From positions 1-64,000 of the forward strand of contig CACZBS010000005.1 of assembly GCA_902779455.1 (NCBI GenBank): DNA of 64,000 nucleotides. Reading direction: 5' to 3'. The DNA comes from an uncultured Prevotellaceae bacterium (GTDB taxonomy: Bacteria > Bacteroidota > Bacteroidia > Bacteroidales > Bacteroidaceae). The notes beneath the pieces were generated by a model that was not told the DNA's origin, searched no databases, and worked only from the letters and a program-made list of their open reading frames with translations. The position numbers and the translations under genes are program-made. Below, in pieces: positions 45,441-54,810 of this stretch. The stretch's first letter is position 1. Every line of letters starts with the position of its first letter.

Positions 45441-47030
45441 TTAATTGTAGCCGGGGTTCTGCTTGATGGAGCCGTTCGACATGGTGATCTCCGAATTGGG
45501 GATGGGGAAGAGCAGATCGCGCGTCTCGTCGAAGAAGTAGCCCTTGTTCTGGGCTTCCTTCTCGTTGCCCAGCTCATAGACGTCGGTGCTCTCCTCGGTG
45601 TTGTACTTCACGAACGAGCCGTTGGGGCCCATGACGTTGCAGATGGCAGGCTTGCCGTTGTCGTCCTTCCAGCGACGGAGGTCGAACAGACGGTTGCCCT
45701 CGAGGGCCAGCTCCAGTCGGCGCTCCAGCCGGATGGCGTCGCGCAGCTGCTTGCCCGTGCTGACGACGGGGTCGAGGTTGACGCGGTCGCGCACCTCGTT
45801 GAGGGCCTTCTGGGCCTCGCCGTCGTTGCCGAGTGCATTCTCCACCTCAGCCTTCATGAGCAGCACGTCGGCATAGCGCAGCACACGGTAGTTCAGGGGG
45901 ATATGTGCTGCATCGTAGGGCGACGGCCGGCGGTCGACGGGAATGTAGAGCTTCATGTTGCAGCGGGCACTCTTGTGCTTCGACGGCGAGATGACGTAGG
46001 GGTTGTCCTCGCTCCACGTGGGATCGCCGGGCACGTCGGTCTGTCCGTCCTTCAGGATGGTGTACTTCAGTCGGATGTCGTCGCCGGCATCGACGAAGGC
46101 TTTCTCCAGGTTGCTGGTGGGCAGACCCCACGACCAGCCCGAGTCGTCGCGCGAGCCGGTGACCACCGAGAAGCGCTCGCCCACGCCGTAGCGGGTGTCG
46201 TCGCTGGTCTGGAACTCGAAGAGGCCTTCCTTGCTATTGTTGTAGTCCATGCTCCACACCTTGGCGAAGTCGTCGAGCAACTCATACTCGCCGCTGTTGA
46301 TGACGGCGTCGAGCTGAGCCTTGGCCTCGCTGTACTTCTCCTGATAGAGGTAGACCTTGCCGAGCAGGCCCTGTGCGGCACCCTGGGTGGCACGTCCCAT
46401 GTCGGCATCAGCATATTGTGAGCGCTTGGGCAGCACCTTGATGGCGTCGACGAGGTCTTTCTCGATGAAGGCATAGCTGTCGGCCAGCGAGGCCCGCTGC
46501 AGCCCGTGCGACTCGCTGGGCATGAGCAGTCCCTCGACGATGGGCATGCCGCCGAAGTTGCGCACCAGGTCGAAGAACATGAATGCGCGCAGGAACTTGG
46601 CCTCGCCGATGAGGCGTGCCTGATAGGCAGCGTCGTTGAATGTCAGCTGCGGAATCTTCTGGATGGCGATGTTGCACTGCAGGATGCCCTTCCATCGATA
46701 CTGGTAGAAGTTCTGCACGGCGTTGCCGCCCTCGATGGTGTTGCCCGTGTAGTGCGACAGTGGCAGGTAGTCGCCCGGCTCCTGGGTGGTGTTGCCCATC
46801 CACTCGTCGTCGGTGCACATGTCGACGAGTCCGTAGTGCTTATATATCTGCCACCAGTCGTCGCAAGCCAGATAGGCATAGCATCCGATGACCTGGCTGG
46901 CACACTCTTCTTCAGTGGCGAAGTAGTTCTCCATGTCCTGCTGACCCAAGATAGGCTCGTCGAGAAAGTCGGAGCAGCTGGTCAGCGTGAGTCCTGCGGC
47001 CAATGTGAGGCCTAATATGATTTTTTTCAT
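45441..47030 (-). CDS. SusD/RagB-family glycan-binding lipoprotein
   Basis: Outer-membrane lipoprotein that binds the polysaccharide and acts as the lid of the SusC transporter. The 529-residue product has lipobox LTLTSC (Cys about 19) followed by SDFLDEPILGQQ. TPR-like helices include YRWKGILQCNIAIQKIP and GEAKFLRAFMFFDLVRNFGGMPIV. The SusD C-terminal signature LNEVRDRVNLDPV..LRDAIRLERRLELALEGNRLFDLRRW is complete. It lies 21 bp after susC in the same operon and defines the locus as a polysaccharide utilisation locus. Confidence 0.96.
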   Translation of the reverse strand: MKKIILGLTLAAGLTLTSCSDFLDEPILGQQDMENYFATEEECASQVIGCYAYLACDDWWQIYKHYGLVDMCTDDEWMGNTTQEPGDYLPLSHYTGNTIEGGNAVQNFYQYRWKGILQCNIAIQKIPQLTFNDAAYQARLIGEAKFLRAFMFFDLVRNFGGMPIVEGLLMPSESHGLQRASLADSYAFIEKDLVDAIKVLPKRSQYADADMGRATQGAAQGLLGKVYLYQEKYSEAKAQLDAVINSGEYELLDDFAKVWSMDYNNSKEGLFEFQTSDDTRYGVGERFSVVTGSRDDSGWSWGLPTSNLEKAFVDAGDDIRLKYTILKDGQTDVPGDPTWSEDNPYVISPSKHKSARCNMKLYIPVDRRPSPYDAAHIPLNYRVLRYADVLLMKAEVENALGNDGEAQKALNEVRDRVNLDPVVSTGKQLRDAIRLERRLELALEGNRLFDLRRWKDDNGKPAICNVMGPNGSFVKYNTEESTDVYELGNEKEAQNKGYFFDETRDLLFPIPNSEITMSNGSIKQNPGYN

Positions 47031-47051
47031 TGCTCTCTTTGTCTTTAGTGG

Positions 47052-50000
47052 TTAGAAGTTGAGGTTCACGCCCAGCAGGAAGGTGCGGGGGTTGGGATAG
47101 CCGGTCCAGTCGATGCCGGCCTCAGTGACAGCACCCATGGCAGCCGTCTCGGGATCCATGCCCGAATAGCCGGTGATGGTGAAGAGGTTCTGGCACGACA
47201 GCGAGACGCGGGCCTGCACCTTGTCGCCCAGCACCTGCTTGGGCAGTGTGTAGCCCACCTGGAGGAGCTTCAGCCGGAAGTAGCTGCCGTTCTCGACGAA
47301 GAAGGTCGAGGGCTTGTTGTGGTTGCCGTTGGCATCGTTGACGGAGAGGCGGGGCACGTCGGTGTCGGTGTTGTCCGTGCGCCATGCCTTGTCGTAGGTG
47401 CCCTTGATGACGTTGACGCCGTCGGTGCCGAAGTATCTGTCGCGGTTGAGGTTGTAGATGTCGTTGCCGAAGGTGCCGTAGAACTGTGCCAGGAAGTCGA
47501 AGTTCTTGTAGGCCGCATTGAGGTTGAGGCCCATCATCAGGTCGGGGAACGGGTTGCCGATGTACGACTTGTCGCTCTCGTCGATCTTGCCGTCGTGGTT
47601 GATGTCGCGATAGCGGAAGTCGCCGGGCTGTGCGTTGGGCTGCATGGCCGTGCCGTGCTCGTTGGTGTAGGAGCGCACCTCGGTCTGGTTCTGGAAGATG
47701 CCGTCGACGGTGTATCCGTAGAACTGCGAGATGAGCTCTCCCTCCTCGTTGCGGATGATGTTGTCGCCGTTGTGTGAGCCGGTGTAGATGTAGTCGCCGT
47801 TGAGGGTGATGGCCTTGTTGCGGACGCTCGACAGGTTCAGTCCGATGCCGTAGCTGAAGTCAGCCAGCCGGTCCTGCCAGTTCAGCCCCAGTTCCCAACC
47901 GGTGGCGCGCATCTCGCCGACGTTCTCCCACATCTGTCCGTTCCACATGGGATAGCCGAGCAGCAGCAGGTTGTCCTTCTTCATGAGCATGTCGTGGCTG
48001 GTCTTGTGGAACCAGTCGGCGGTCAGCCGCAGGCGGCTCTGCAGGAAGGCGGCGTCGATACCGATGCTGTAGTCCTCGACGGTCTCCCACTTCAGCTCCT
48101 GGTTGCCGATGCCACTGACCTGCGAGCCGACGGCGATGTCGCTGCCGAACACGTAGCGCATGGTGCCGATGGAGCTCAGGTAGGCCGAGTTGTCGATGTT
48201 CTGGTTGCCCACCTTACCCCATCCGAGACGGAGCTTCAGGTCGTCGACGACACTCTGGTTCTTCATGAAGTTCTCGCCCGAGATGCGCCATGCTGCCGAG
48301 ACGGCGGGGAACGTGGCGTACTTGTTGCCCTTGGCAAACTTCGAGGAGCCGTCGACGCGCACCGATGCGGTCAGGTAGTACTTCTCGGCATAGTTGTACA
48401 TCACACGGCCCAGATAGGAGATGAGCGAGGTGTAGGCGTTGTAGCCGTTGGCATAGTCGTCGGCCGTGCCGGCGCTGACGTAGCGCATGGTCTCGACGTT
48501 GGAGGGTATGTCATAGCGATAGCCCTGCAGGTAGTAGTCCTGGAAGCGCTCCATCGTGTAGCCGGCCATGAGGTTCAGGTTGTGCACCTTGTCGAAGGTG
48601 CGCATGTAGGTCAGCGTGTTGGTCCAGTTCCAGTCGACCCAGTTCTCCATGGTGCGCTTGGCCTGGTTGCGCTGCGCCTGCTCCAGGTTGTCGATATAGA
48701 ACTGCGGCGTGAACTCGTCGTTCAGCTGGAAGCGGGCGTTCAGTCCGAACTGTGAGCGGAAGGTGAGGCCCTCGATGGGAGTGATGGAGACAAAGGGCGT
48801 AGCCAGCAGTGCATACTGGTCGGCGCCGGCATCCAGGCGGTTCATCGAAGCCACGGGGTTCCACTCCTGGTTGTTGTTCGAGCGGGCGTAGTGGTTATAG
48901 GGGTTGGCATCCCATTCGCTCTCGGGGCGCATGATGGGCGTTGTGGGGTCCATGCCCATGATGGCGCTCATCAGCGACGGGGTGTTGTCCCAGTTCTCGT
49001 AGCGCGGGGTCAGGTCGATGCCGGCCTTCACCATCTTGTTGAAGTTATACTCCATCGAGAAGCGGGCCGACAGCTTCTGCCAGTAGCCCGTCTTGTATTG
49101 TGAGTCCTGGCGATAGTATCCGATGTTCGACGAATAGATGAACTTGTCGTTACCGCCGGAGAAGCCGATGTTGTAGTTTTGCTGCAAGGCCATCGAGCGG
49201 ATGCACTCGTCCCACCAGTCGGTCGAGTCGCTGCCCTTGAAGGGCGACACCTTTCCGTCGTTGTCATAGCGTGCGTTGTAGACCTTCGTGTATTCGTCGG
49301 CATCGGCAATCTCGGGCTTGGCGAGCGTCTGGAAACCGACGGTGGCTGAGGCTGTGAACTTCGTGGCGCCCTGCGAGCCCTTCTTCGTGGTGACGAGGAT
49401 GACGCCGTTAGAACCGCGCGTACCATAGATGGCAGCTGCCGAGGCATCCTTCAGCACCTGCATCGACTCAATGTCGTTCTGGTTGAGGAAGTTGATGTTT
49501 GTGCCGACGGGCATGCCGTCGACGACGTAGAGCGGGTCAGAGCCGTTGATGGTCGACACACCGCGGATGATGACGCGGGGCGACGCACCGGGGCTGCCGG
49601 CTCCCGTCACCTGCACACCGTTCACCTGGCCCTGCAGGGCATTCATCACGTTGCCCGTGGAGAGCTTCTCCAGCTTGTCGCCCTTGATGGCTGAGATAGA
49701 GCTGGTCAGGTCGCCCTTCTTGGCCACGCCGTAGCCGATGACCACCACCTCGTCGAGGTCGTTGGCCTCGTCCTGCATCGTCACGTTGACGACGTTGCGT
49801 CCGCCGATGGCTTCCTCCACCGTCTTGTAGCCGATGGCCGAGAAGACGAGCGTGGCATTGCGGTCGGCCTGGATGGTGTAGTTGCCGTTGAAGTCGGTCA
49901 CTGTGCCTGAGGCCGTTCCCTTCACCTTGACCGTCACGCCGATGGCGGGCTCCTGGTCGAAGGCCGAAATCACTTGTCCCTTCACCACGGCGTTCTGTGC

Positions 50001-50054
50001 CTGCGAGGCCAGTGCGACGATGGCGACAAGTAGTGTCAATATATATCTTTTCAT
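47052..50054 (-). CDS. SusC/RagA-family TonB-linked outer membrane transporter
   Basis: TonB-dependent porin that imports oligosaccharides together with SusD. The 1000-residue product has signal peptide MKRYILTLLVAIVALASQAQ, a carboxypeptidase-like domain (VVKGQVISAFDQEPAIGVTVKVKGT), the TonB-box-like segment DLDEVVVIGYGVAKKGDLTSSIS, and the plug with NVMNALQGQVNGVQV and PRVIIRGVSTINGSDPLYVVDG. The beta-barrel ends in PRTFLLGVNLNF with the final aromatic. It is the second gene of the operon, 45 bp after the SusE-position lipoprotein. Confidence 0.97.
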   Translation of the reverse strand: MKRYILTLLVAIVALASQAQNAVVKGQVISAFDQEPAIGVTVKVKGTASGTVTDFNGNYTIQADRNATLVFSAIGYKTVEEAIGGRNVVNVTMQDEANDLDEVVVIGYGVAKKGDLTSSISAIKGDKLEKLSTGNVMNALQGQVNGVQVTGAGSPGASPRVIIRGVSTINGSDPLYVVDGMPVGTNINFLNQNDIESMQVLKDASAAAIYGTRGSNGVILVTTKKGSQGATKFTASATVGFQTLAKPEIADADEYTKVYNARYDNDGKVSPFKGSDSTDWWDECIRSMALQQNYNIGFSGGNDKFIYSSNIGYYRQDSQYKTGYWQKLSARFSMEYNFNKMVKAGIDLTPRYENWDNTPSLMSAIMGMDPTTPIMRPESEWDANPYNHYARSNNNQEWNPVASMNRLDAGADQYALLATPFVSITPIEGLTFRSQFGLNARFQLNDEFTPQFYIDNLEQAQRNQAKRTMENWVDWNWTNTLTYMRTFDKVHNLNLMAGYTMERFQDYYLQGYRYDIPSNVETMRYVSAGTADDYANGYNAYTSLISYLGRVMYNYAEKYYLTASVRVDGSSKFAKGNKYATFPAVSAAWRISGENFMKNQSVVDDLKLRLGWGKVGNQNIDNSAYLSSIGTMRYVFGSDIAVGSQVSGIGNQELKWETVEDYSIGIDAAFLQSRLRLTADWFHKTSHDMLMKKDNLLLLGYPMWNGQMWENVGEMRATGWELGLNWQDRLADFSYGIGLNLSSVRNKAITLNGDYIYTGSHNGDNIIRNEEGELISQFYGYTVDGIFQNQTEVRSYTNEHGTAMQPNAQPGDFRYRDINHDGKIDESDKSYIGNPFPDLMMGLNLNAAYKNFDFLAQFYGTFGNDIYNLNRDRYFGTDGVNVIKGTYDKAWRTDNTDTDVPRLSVNDANGNHNKPSTFFVENGSYFRLKLLQVGYTLPKQVLGDKVQARVSLSCQNLFTITGYSGMDPETAAMGAVTEAGIDWTGYPNPRTFLLGVNLNF

Positions 50055-50099
50055 TGTCTTAATGTCAATTTAGGGGTTGTTCTTTGTCCATGGTTTCTC

Positions 50100-51614
50100 T
50101 TACTTCACGGGATAGAGGCGCGAGCGCAGCAGGTGATAGTCGAACTCGAAGCGATACTTGCCCGTGGCGGGCACCGTCATCTTCTTCATGTTGTCGCCGC
50201 CGTTGAGCACGTTCTTCTCGTTGTTGTCGCTGCCGTCGAAACGCCAGAAAGGCTCGGGCCACCAGCCCCACCAGTGGGTCTGCGAGATGGTGAACTCAAT
50301 CTGCTTGCCTTCCTCGTATTCGCCCTCGCGGTAGAGCAGGTAGGGGTTCTGGGCGTCCTGCTGCAGGATGTAGGCTCCGGCATTCTGGTTGGTGGTCCAG
50401 TTGCCGGCCCCGTCGGGCAGGTTGCTGCCGGCCAGGCAGATCTGTGCAGGCTGGTCGCCGCTGCCGTCGCCGAAGTCCATCGTGGTGGTGCCGTTGAGGG
50501 TCAGGGGATAGGTGTATTCCTTGCCGCTGAGTGTCACCGTGACGGGCGTGGGCACATAGGTCTTGGCGCTGTAAGTGCCGTTCTTGGTGTTGAACTTGAT
50601 CTCATAGTAGGCCACCTCGCTGAGCACCAGTCCCTGCGACACGGAGGGGTCGTTGGCGAAGACGCTCGTGTTCTCGGCGTCGGGGCCGAAGCAGATGGGC
50701 TCAAAGTCGGTCATCTGCGGGATGAAGCGCACGCGTGTGCCTGCCTTCTGGTTATAGTAGCGGGCCGTGTACTCATACTCGCCCGTGTGGTCGATCAGCA
50801 TGGGCACGCCGTAGACGTCGCTCGACAGCTCGGCAGCCGTCTCCACGTCGGCCAGGTACATCTTCTCGAAGTCGGGCATCTCGCTGACCGTGATGGCCGT
50901 CTCAGCCTTCACCTCGTTGTCAAGCTGGTCGACGGCCGTGATGGTCATCTTGTAGGTGGCCTCGATGCCGGCGGGCAGGATGTACTCCTTAGACACCTCG
51001 AACGACTTCACCTTGCCTGTCTCCACCACGTCGTTGATGCCCAGCTCGTCGCTCTTGAAGGTGACGCTCTTCAGGGCCTTGTTGTCCGTGGCGGTGCAGT
51101 TCAGCTTCAGTTTGGGGCGTGCTCCGACGAGCACGGTGATCTCATGCGAGGGAGCCACGCTGAACGCGGGGTTGGTGTAGTCGCCGTCGCCCGTGACGGT
51201 CAGCTGGGTCTTCGTCTGGTTGCCCAGCACGTCGGTCACGACAATCTCGACGGGGAACGAGCTGTCGTCGGTCCATTCCTTCTCGGCCTTGTAGTTGTAG
51301 GCCAGCTCATACTCCTTGAAGAGCGAGTCGGGATAGAGGAAGAGCAGGTCGATGGTCTTGTCGAGCAGCAGTCCCTCGCTTTTCATTGTGATTGACTTGA
51401 TGCCGTCGGCATCCTTCACTGCCCCCTTGATGGTGAACTGGCTGCCAGGCTCGGCCTGGATGTGGTCAGTAGCCAGCGTGATGGTCGGTGCAGCACCGTC
51501 CACGACGTCAAATTCTTCATCATCGTCGCCGCAGGCCGTCAGTCCCAGCGTGAGTGCAGGAATGAAGGCAGCTGCCATCCAGCGGCGCTTGAAGCAATTC
51601 ATGGTTAAGTTCAT
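50100..51614 (-). CDS. SusE-position surface glycan-binding lipoprotein
   Basis: Probable surface lipoprotein that binds the target glycan. The lipobox is LGLTAC, followed by the acidic GDDDEEFDVVDG typical of surface-exposed lipoproteins (export signal after Cys). The body holds Ig-like beta-sandwiches (about 40-260: APTITLATDHIQAEPGSQFTIKG; ITVLVGARPKLKLNCTATDNKALKSV). The C-terminal domain is aromatic-rich (ISQTHWWGWWPEPFWRFDG), a likely sugar-binding face. I start at the ATG 51614; the longer frame needs a TTG. Oddly it precedes susC rather than following susD. Exact family not recognised. Confidence 0.82.
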   Translation of the reverse strand: MNLTMNCFKRRWMAAAFIPALTLGLTACGDDDEEFDVVDGAAPTITLATDHIQAEPGSQFTIKGAVKDADGIKSITMKSEGLLLDKTIDLLFLYPDSLFKEYELAYNYKAEKEWTDDSSFPVEIVVTDVLGNQTKTQLTVTGDGDYTNPAFSVAPSHEITVLVGARPKLKLNCTATDNKALKSVTFKSDELGINDVVETGKVKSFEVSKEYILPAGIEATYKMTITAVDQLDNEVKAETAITVSEMPDFEKMYLADVETAAELSSDVYGVPMLIDHTGEYEYTARYYNQKAGTRVRFIPQMTDFEPICFGPDAENTSVFANDPSVSQGLVLSEVAYYEIKFNTKNGTYSAKTYVPTPVTVTLSGKEYTYPLTLNGTTTMDFGDGSGDQPAQICLAGSNLPDGAGNWTTNQNAGAYILQQDAQNPYLLYREGEYEEGKQIEFTISQTHWWGWWPEPFWRFDGSDNNEKNVLNGGDNMKKMTVPATGKYRFEFDYHLLRSRLYPVK

Positions 51615-51699
51615 AAAATGCAAAGTTGTTTTTAATTAGTGGTTAAATAAATAATTGTATGTAGCTTTTCTGTAATTTAGGTACTTCGCAATCAGGCTG

Positions 51700-51707
51700 C
51701 AAAAGTA
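51700..51707 (-). promoter_or_regulatory. -7 promoter box of the SusE-like/SusC/SusD/GH30 operon
   Basis: The minus strand reads TACTTTTGCAGCC, about 86 bp upstream of the lipoprotein start. Confidence 0.65.
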
Positions 51708-51751
51708 CGAAATATAATTGATACGGCCAAGTTTTTACTTGTAAATCATAT

Positions 51752-54463
51752 TCATTCGTAGATCGACGAGGCCCCTGTGTGCTGCTCCGTGCCCTCGCTC
51801 AGCACCAGGCTGCGCACGTCGGCAGCCGTCATCTGTCTGCGTGGAGCGAAGTCGTTGGTCAGCATGTAGCGCTTCAGGCTGTAGAGCAGCTGCCGGGCCT
51901 CGGGCAGGTCGCAGCCGATGAGGTCGATGGCCGACATGAGCAGGCGGCCCTTGCCCACCCGGGCCTCGACGACTTGAGCCAGCCGGCGGTTGCGCACGAA
52001 GTTGTCGACGCTCTCGACGATGGGCTCTGGCGCCGACGTGAGCGAGTCGAGCACCATGACGCGCGAGCGCTTCACCAGCCGCCACCACTGCCAGTCGCTG
52101 TGCATGTCGGTGGGGAAATCGCTGAGGGCCGGGTGGTCGTTGTGGATGAGCAGGCCCATCGTGCCGGCCTGCTTGGGGAAGTGGACGGGGCTCCAGAACA
52201 CGGGCAGGAACTTGCCCTCCAGTCCGTTGATGCGCTCCATCGGGGGCGACAGCAGGACGCGCTTGCCGCGCTTGAGGGCCTTGAGGGCCTCGTCGACATC
52301 CTGCGTGACGAGCAGTCGGCCCTCGTCAGCCGGGGCGTTCTCGCCGAAGGCCCAGATGCTCCATCGGTTGCGATAGCCCGTGCCCTCGATTTCTACGATG
52401 AAATCGAGCTTTTTTGCACCTTTAATGTGTAAAATCTGTGTATTGACGTGCATCGCTCCCTCGTTGCGCCCAACGTCGATTTTTGCCGGTTTCATCGAGC
52501 CTTCACTCATTTTATGGCCCATTTCATCGACAATCGTCCAGCGCAGCGTCTTGCCCACCAAAGGGGCGCCCGAGAAGTTGGCCACGTCGACGTCGGCCTC
52601 GAACGTCTCGCCCGACTGCCAGACGGCTTTGTCGAAGCGCGCCAGCGGCACCACCGGGGCGCAGAACTCGCGGAAGCGCGATGGCTCCGTCAGCCCCTTC
52701 GAGTCCCAGAAGGCGTCGAGCAGTCCGACGAGTGCGGTGCCCTGGCCGGGGAAGTCCTGCAGCCCGAGCAGCTGTATGCCGCTCTGCTGCGGCGTCTTCA
52801 TGGCTCGCTCGATCTCCTCCTTGTAGAGCAGTGCTGCCAGCCGTCCCGAGGCCCGTGTGTAGTCGTCGGCCTTGGTGAGCAGTCCTTTCCGTTGCAGGTC
52901 GTCGCGGATGGCCATGAAGTTGAGTGGCAGCAGCGTGCCCGTGTATTTCTCCGTCTCGCTCAGGTTGGGGTAGACGGCATATTGTCCGATCTCATGGGCG
53001 ATGAGCGGCACGCTCACGTCGCGGGCGGCTTTCCTGAAGTCGCTGCGGAACTCAGGCTCATGCTCGTCGAAGACGCCCTGGCCGCGCACCCATCCGTGGT
53101 CGGTCCACTGCGTGATGAACACCTGGTCCTGCGGCTCGGGGTGCTGGCCGTGGCCTTTCTCGAAGGTGAACGACGACGTCGTGTAGAGGTGCCGCCCGTC
53201 GCGCTGCCGCATGTGGGCCGTCAGACGGTTGAGAAAGTCGAAGTCGGGCTGCAGCTCGTTGCCGCAGCTGATGATGCAGAGCGACGGGTGGTTGCCGTAG
53301 TTGCTGACGATGCGCTCAAACTCGTCGTAGAGGAAGCGGCAGGTGGCCGTGTCCTTGCCCACGGTCAGCGACCATACGGGCAGCTCCACCTGCACATACA
53401 GTCCCAGCCGGTCGGCCACGCGGAAGGCGGCCTCCGGCGGGCACCACGAGTGGAAGCGCAGGTGGTTGAGACCCCATTCGCGGGCCGTCTCCATGGTCTT
53501 CAGCCATCCGCGCTCGTCGGTGGCGGGGGCGCCTGTCAGTGGGAAGACGCAGCACTCCAGCGTGCCCCGCAGGAAGACGGGCGCGCCGTTGACCGTCAGC
53601 TGGTTGCCGTCGGCCGCGAATGTGCGCATGCCGAACTCCACCTCCCTGACGTCGCTGCCGATGTCGACGCGCAGGCGGTAGAGCTGCGGGTCGGACTCGC
53701 TCCACAGCCGTGCACCCGGCATGGCGTAGGTCAGCTGCGCCTCCGGCGTCAGCTGACTGCGCTTCGGGGCCCATCCATTGACGCTGAGCGTGACGTCGCG
53801 CGCCGCTACTGCTTCCCCGCCGACGTCCACTCTGACCATGATCTCGCGCTTCGTGGGGTCAGGATAGACCTCCACCTTATTTATATATGCATCGGGCAGC
53901 GCGCGCAGGGTCATCGCCCCCAGCACGCCGTTCCACTTCGTCTGCGTGTCGTTGGTGTAGGCATGGGCCAGCTGGTCGACGGAGATGTCGTACTGCTGGC
54001 GGTTGTCGATCATCAGCGTCAGCGTGTGGCGACCCGCCGTCAGACCCTCGCTGAGGCGGTAGACGTGGGGTGCCACCAGACTCTCCTGCGAGAGTCCCGT
54101 GTCGGTGCCGTCGACGTAGAGGCGGCTCTTCCATAACACACGCTCCAGCCGCAGCTCCAGCGGGCGCCCCGCCATGTCGGCGCTGATGTCGACCGTCCGC
54201 CGATACCAAGCGGGGGCGATGTGCTCCACGCGGCGCGTCAGCCGCGACAGCTGCGGCTTCTGCAGCCTTGGCGTCAGCTGGTTGGGCGTGCCTTTGCCGT
54301 TCATGTCGAGCGTGCCGGGCAGTCTGACCTGGTCGTTGAATTGCGGGTTCACGCTGTCGAGCGACAGCTGCCACGTGCCGCTGAGGTCTATCGTCTGCTG
54401 TGCATCGGCATGAATCGCCATTCCGATGATGAGCAATGCGAAGAAGAGTCGTTTCATATTCAT
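51752..54463 (-). CDS. GH2-family glycoside hydrolase
   Basis: A 903-residue secreted enzyme (signal peptide KRLFFALLIIGMAIHADA). The GH2 sugar-binding domain opens IDLSGTWQLSLDS..VRLPGTLD, and an immunoglobulin-like domain and a TIM barrel follow. The acid/base Glu is in IISCGNELQPDF (near 399) and the likely nucleophile Glu in LIAHEIGQYAVYP (near 490). The C-terminal 250 residues include a possible glutamine-amidotransferase-like fold (GLLIHNDHPALSDFPTD). GH2 covers beta-galactosidase, beta-glucuronidase and others; I cannot decide between them. It has its own promoter and lies upstream of the SusC operon on the same strand. Confidence 0.88.
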   Translation of the reverse strand: MNMKRLFFALLIIGMAIHADAQQTIDLSGTWQLSLDSVNPQFNDQVRLPGTLDMNGKGTPNQLTPRLQKPQLSRLTRRVEHIAPAWYRRTVDISADMAGRPLELRLERVLWKSRLYVDGTDTGLSQESLVAPHVYRLSEGLTAGRHTLTLMIDNRQQYDISVDQLAHAYTNDTQTKWNGVLGAMTLRALPDAYINKVEVYPDPTKREIMVRVDVGGEAVAARDVTLSVNGWAPKRSQLTPEAQLTYAMPGARLWSESDPQLYRLRVDIGSDVREVEFGMRTFAADGNQLTVNGAPVFLRGTLECCVFPLTGAPATDERGWLKTMETAREWGLNHLRFHSWCPPEAAFRVADRLGLYVQVELPVWSLTVGKDTATCRFLYDEFERIVSNYGNHPSLCIISCGNELQPDFDFLNRLTAHMRQRDGRHLYTTSSFTFEKGHGQHPEPQDQVFITQWTDHGWVRGQGVFDEHEPEFRSDFRKAARDVSVPLIAHEIGQYAVYPNLSETEKYTGTLLPLNFMAIRDDLQRKGLLTKADDYTRASGRLAALLYKEEIERAMKTPQQSGIQLLGLQDFPGQGTALVGLLDAFWDSKGLTEPSRFREFCAPVVPLARFDKAVWQSGETFEADVDVANFSGAPLVGKTLRWTIVDEMGHKMSEGSMKPAKIDVGRNEGAMHVNTQILHIKGAKKLDFIVEIEGTGYRNRWSIWAFGENAPADEGRLLVTQDVDEALKALKRGKRVLLSPPMERINGLEGKFLPVFWSPVHFPKQAGTMGLLIHNDHPALSDFPTDMHSDWQWWRLVKRSRVMVLDSLTSAPEPIVESVDNFVRNRRLAQVVEARVGKGRLLMSAIDLIGCDLPEARQLLYSLKRYMLTNDFAPRRQMTAADVRSLVLSEGTEQHTGASSIYE

Positions 54464-54489
54464 TAGTAGTTATGGTTCGATTTCGGCTG

Positions 54490-54497
54490 CAAAGATA
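54490..54497 (-). promoter_or_regulatory. -7 promoter box of the GH2 gene
   Basis: The minus strand reads TATCTTTGCAGCC, 27 bp before the start codon. Confidence 0.65.
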
Positions 54498-54580
54498 CAA
54501 ACAAAGTGCAGAAGCATTATGGACAAAACAATAATTTTGCATGGACAAAATCGCTCAAAGCAATTTGCAAAACTATTTTC

Positions 54581-54664
54581 AAGGCTTGAAAATAGTATTT
54601 CACGACTTGAAAATATATTTCCAAGGCTTGAAAATAATATTTCGCGTCGTGGAAATAGTCCAAA
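54581..54664. repeat. 21-bp tandem repeat (CTTGAAAATAnTATTTC), 4 units, between GH2 and ptb
   Basis: Units at 54581, 54602, 54623 and 54644 with core GGCTTGAAAATA and TATTTC; the fourth is degenerate (CGTCGTGGAAATAGTCC). It lies in the divergent promoter region, 110 bp before the ptb -7 box. Confidence 0.88.
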
Positions 54665-54773
54665 GGGGGCTCGGTCAGCCGTTTTAAAGGCGTCGCGGTC
54701 TGAAATGTGAAAGATTCTGAACGCCGACTGCACTTTTTTGGAAAAAGTGTGCAAGATATAAAAACTTTTTCGT

Positions 54774-54781
54774 ATCTTTGC
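54774..54781 (+). promoter_or_regulatory. -7 promoter box of ptb-buk
   Basis: TATCTTTGCGTCC, 30 bp upstream of the ATG at 54811. A small hairpin GCACTTTTTTGGAAAAAGTG lies at about 54729-54750 in the upstream region. Confidence 0.68.
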
Positions 54782-54810
54782 GTCCAAGATTGAATCAACC
54801 TTGTAAGTCT

